A DNA stretch of 64,000 nucleotides from Paramagnetospirillum magneticum AMB-1 (GTDB lineage: Bacteria > Pseudomonadota > Alphaproteobacteria > Rhodospirillales > Magnetospirillaceae), in assembly GCF_000009985.1 (NCBI RefSeq), contig NC_007626.1:3403943-3467942 (forward strand), in the 5' to 3' direction. This document shows, piece by piece, positions 62,148 to 64,000 of this stretch (position 1 is the first letter of the stretch; each line of letters begins with the position of its first letter). The notes below the pieces were generated by a model. It was not told where the DNA came from. It searched no databases and was given only the letters and a program-made list of their open reading frames with translations. Position numbers and translations under genes: made by a program.

Positions 62148-62950
62148 GCCTGAAACTCCTTGACCGTGTGCCCATGGTTGAGGGGGCCGTGGCCGCTTCC
62201 CAGGCCGGGGGCGGTCTCGATGGCCCTGACCAGATAGGCCCTGGCCCGCTCCACCGCCTCGACTAGTCCCAAGCCCTGGGCCAGCCCGGCGGCAATGGCT
62301 GACGCCAGGGTACAGCCGGTGCCATGGGTCGAACGGCTGGCGATGCGCCGCCCGGTGAAGCGGCGGAGGCCGCCCCCCGCCTCGGCCAGCACATCCACCA
62401 GATGGTCACCCTCCAGATGGCCGCCCTTGAGCAGCACGGCCTTCGGTCCCAACGCCAGCAGGTCCCGCGCCGCGCCCTCCATGCCGTCGGCGCCCTTGAT
62501 GGCGCGCCCCAACAGCACCTCGGCCTCGGGGATATTGGGTGTCAGCAGCCGGGCGCGCGGCACCAACCGCTTGACCAGCGCTCCGGCGGCGCTGTCGGCC
62601 AGCAAAGCGGCGCCGCCCTTGGCCACCATCACCGGATCAAGCACCAGGGGCACGGCGGGAGCCAGCTCCTCCAGCGCCAGGGCCACCGTTTCGACGATGG
62701 CAGCCGAGGCCAGCATGCCGGTCTTGATGCAGTCGGCGCCGATGTCGCTGAGGACGGCCGCCATCTGCGCCCGCACGAAATCGGGAGGCACCTCGTGGAT
62801 GCCGCTCACCCCCAGGGTGTTCTGGGCGGTCAGGGCGGTCACCGCCGTTGCGGCAAAGCCCCCCAGGCAGGTCACCGCCTTGATGTCGGCCTGGATACCG
62901 GCACCGCCACCCGAATCAGAACCGGCGACGATCAGAACCCTTCCTCGCAT
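62144..62950 (-). CDS. thiD: Hydroxymethylpyrimidine/phosphomethylpyrimidine kinase
   Basis: 268 residues from ATG 62950. The ribokinase fold shows VLIVAGSDSGGGAGIQADIKA, KTGMLASA, LDPVMVAKGG and the C-terminal GTGCTLASAIAAGLA. Makes HMP-pyrophosphate for thiamine synthesis. Upstream gene of the thiD-phzF pair. Confidence 0.93.
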   Translation of the reverse strand: MRGRVLIVAGSDSGGGAGIQADIKAVTCLGGFAATAVTALTAQNTLGVSGIHEVPPDFVRAQMAAVLSDIGADCIKTGMLASAAIVETVALALEELAPAVPLVLDPVMVAKGGAALLADSAAGALVKRLVPRARLLTPNIPEAEVLLGRAIKGADGMEGAARDLLALGPKAVLLKGGHLEGDHLVDVLAEAGGGLRRFTGRRIASRSTHGTGCTLASAIAAGLAQGLGLVEAVERARAYLVRAIETAPGLGSGHGPLNHGHTVKEFQA

Positions 62951-63140
62951 GGCCAAGACCCTCTTCAATCAAGAGATTTAATGCTTTTGACACATTTTTA
63001 ATAGGGATACCCATAAGCTGCATTCGGGTGACATTTTGTAGCGGCAGCTAAAATAAGGTGTTCACCCTCTTGTGCGCCGCAATATGGGTGCGTATATTCG
63101 CCTATACGAAAGCATGGTTACACATCCCACGAGGCACATC

Positions 63141-63332
63141 ATGCAGTACAGATGGGAAGAGATCGATCAGCTTGCCGAGATTCTCGAGGCGGAAGTTGCC
63201 GGCCATCCGGTAGACGTCGACCGCGCCCGCGAATTAGCCGAACGCCTAGTCCGGCTGTGCCCGGACATCGCCCGGACCATGAGCCGGGTGGTGGAGCGCT
63301 TCGCTCCCGAAGCCGCCACGGCGGCGGCTTAA
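63141..63332 (+). CDS. Small hypothetical protein
   Basis: 63 residues from ATG 63141 (MQYRWEEIDQLAEILEAEVAG), with GAGG upstream; an in-frame start at 63072 is less likely. Soluble and helical, strong coding bias. Ends shortly before a classical terminator. Function unknown. Confidence 0.65.
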   Translation: MQYRWEEIDQLAEILEAEVAGHPVDVDRARELAERLVRLCPDIARTMSRVVERFAPEAATAAA

Positions 63333-63348
63333 CAGCCGGGATCAAGGC

Positions 63349-63372
63349 AAGGGGGCAGAAGCCCCCTTTTTT
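63349..63372. terminator. Terminator between 63332 and glmM
   Basis: GGGGGC-AGAA-GCCCCC followed by T6. It lies 17 bases after the small gene and next to the convergent glmM end. Confidence 0.93.
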
Positions 63373-63378
63373 ACGCCC

Positions 63379-64000
63379 TCAGCCCGCCGCCCGGCGGATG
63401 GTCTCGACGATGGCATCGACCGAGGCCTCGACCAGGCCCTCGTCCTCGCCTTCGGCCATCACCCGGATCAGCGGCTCGGTCCCCGACTTGCGGATCAGCA
63501 GACGGCCCTGCCCGGCCAGCTTGGCTTCGGCATCGCGGATGGCGGCCTCGACGGCGGGCGCGGCCAGCACCTCGGCCACCGAGCCCTTGGCCACCCGTAC
63601 ATTCTTCAGCACCTGGGGCAGCGGCGTGAACAGGCGCAGCATCTCGCTGGCCGGCTTGCCCGACTGCACCAGCGCGGCCAGCACCTGCAACCCCGCCACC
63701 AAACCGTCGCCGGTGGTGGAATGGTCCGACAGGATGATATGGCCCGACTGCTCGCCACCCACGTTGAAGCCGTCGCGGCGCATGTGCTCCAGCACATAGC
63801 GGTCGCCCACCGCCGTGCGGATGGTCTTCAGGCCCCGCTGGTCCAGAAAGCGCTCCAGCCCCAAATTGGACATCACCGTGGCGACGATGCCGCCGCCCTT
63901 CAGCTGACCCGAGCGGTGCCACAGATCGCCGATCAGCGCCATCAACTGGTCGCCGTCGATCATGTGGCCCAGTTCGTCGCACAGCACCACCCGGTCGGCG
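63379..64000 (-). CDS. glmM: Phosphoglucosamine mutase, C-terminal part
   Basis: The frame is open to the window edge, so the N-terminal half with the phosphoserine lies outside. Visible parts: GGIVATVMSNLGLERFL, the sugar-binding GGEQSGHIILSDHSTTGDG and the phosphate-binding RKSGTEPLIRVM, in the order of GlmM. Makes glucosamine-1-phosphate for peptidoglycan and lipopolysaccharide. Confidence 0.93.
   Translation of the reverse strand, partial: ADRVVLCDELGHMIDGDQLMALIGDLWHRSGQLKGGGIVATVMSNLGLERFLDQRGLKTIRTAVGDRYVLEHMRRDGFNVGGEQSGHIILSDHSTTGDGLVAGLQVLAALVQSGKPASEMLRLFTPLPQVLKNVRVAKGSVAEVLAAPAVEAAIRDAEAKLAGQGRLLIRKSGTEPLIRVMAEGEDEGLVEASVDAIVETIRRAAG

Overview
The window looks like a piece of an alphaproteobacterial chromosome, most likely Magnetospirillum-like (Rhodospirillales). 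I infer this from the GC-rich core genes (rpoH, rluD, purA-hisZ, serA-serC, thiD, glmM), the DUF6476-type and MPN/JAMM small proteins, and a soluble CZB chemoreceptor. No magnetosome genes are present, so the genus is a judgement by eye. No rRNA, CRISPR array or intact insertion sequence was seen.

Layout. (1) Positions 1-402 hold the end of a tyrosine recombinase from an element lying further left. (2) Positions 434-45819 form one genomic island of about 45 kb. It is inserted in the 3' end of a tRNA-Glu(CTC) gene (45803-45878, minus strand) and bounded by a 17-bp direct repeat. Paired 11-bp arm-like repeats sit at both ends, and an integrase (553-2256) lies just inside the left end. (3) From 45899 onward is ordinary core chromosome.

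Inside the island, left to right: a type I secretion system (TolC, ABC, HlyD proteins) with a giant RTX/lipase-motif substrate (3071-13470); two small minus-strand genes; a plus-strand operon (14997-20755) of three tandem paralogues that each join a MotA-like stator cytoplasmic domain to FliG C-terminal-like rotor domains, followed by a polytopic membrane protein; a small alarmone-hydrolase-like HD protein and a TPR protein; several orphan genes and a serine recombinase followed by clustered ACTAAGTA repeats; a LysR/pirin/isochorismatase-like/old-yellow-enzyme cassette between imperfect direct repeats; a tartrate catabolic region (ttuE-ttuD-ttuC-ttuB plus ttdA-ttdB) with a frameshifted LysR gene; an AEP-type primase and SF3 helicase replication module; orphan genes, a MucR/Ros regulator and a TumE/TumA-type toxin-antitoxin pair next to the right attachment site.

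How the parts work together. The tartrate region gives two routes: dehydration of L-tartrate to oxaloacetate (TtdAB), and oxidation/decarboxylation to glycerate, phosphorylation to 2-phosphoglycerate and a dedicated pyruvate kinase (TtuC, TtuD, TtuE). A 23-bp box found upstream of ttuB and between ttdA and the LysR gene probably ties them together. The integrase, primase-helicase, MucR protein and toxin-antitoxin pair are the mobility and maintenance parts of the island. The most unusual content is the MotA-FliG fusion operon. I know of no described family combining stator and rotor domains in one chain, and no MotB-like partner is encoded nearby.

The core right of the tRNA carries rluD, rpoH, a pseudokinase-like membrane protein beside a frameshifted membrane-protein gene, hisZ-purA, a CZB chemoreceptor, serC-serA, a YkgJ-type protein overlapping a hybrid histidine kinase, thiD-phzF and the end of glmM.
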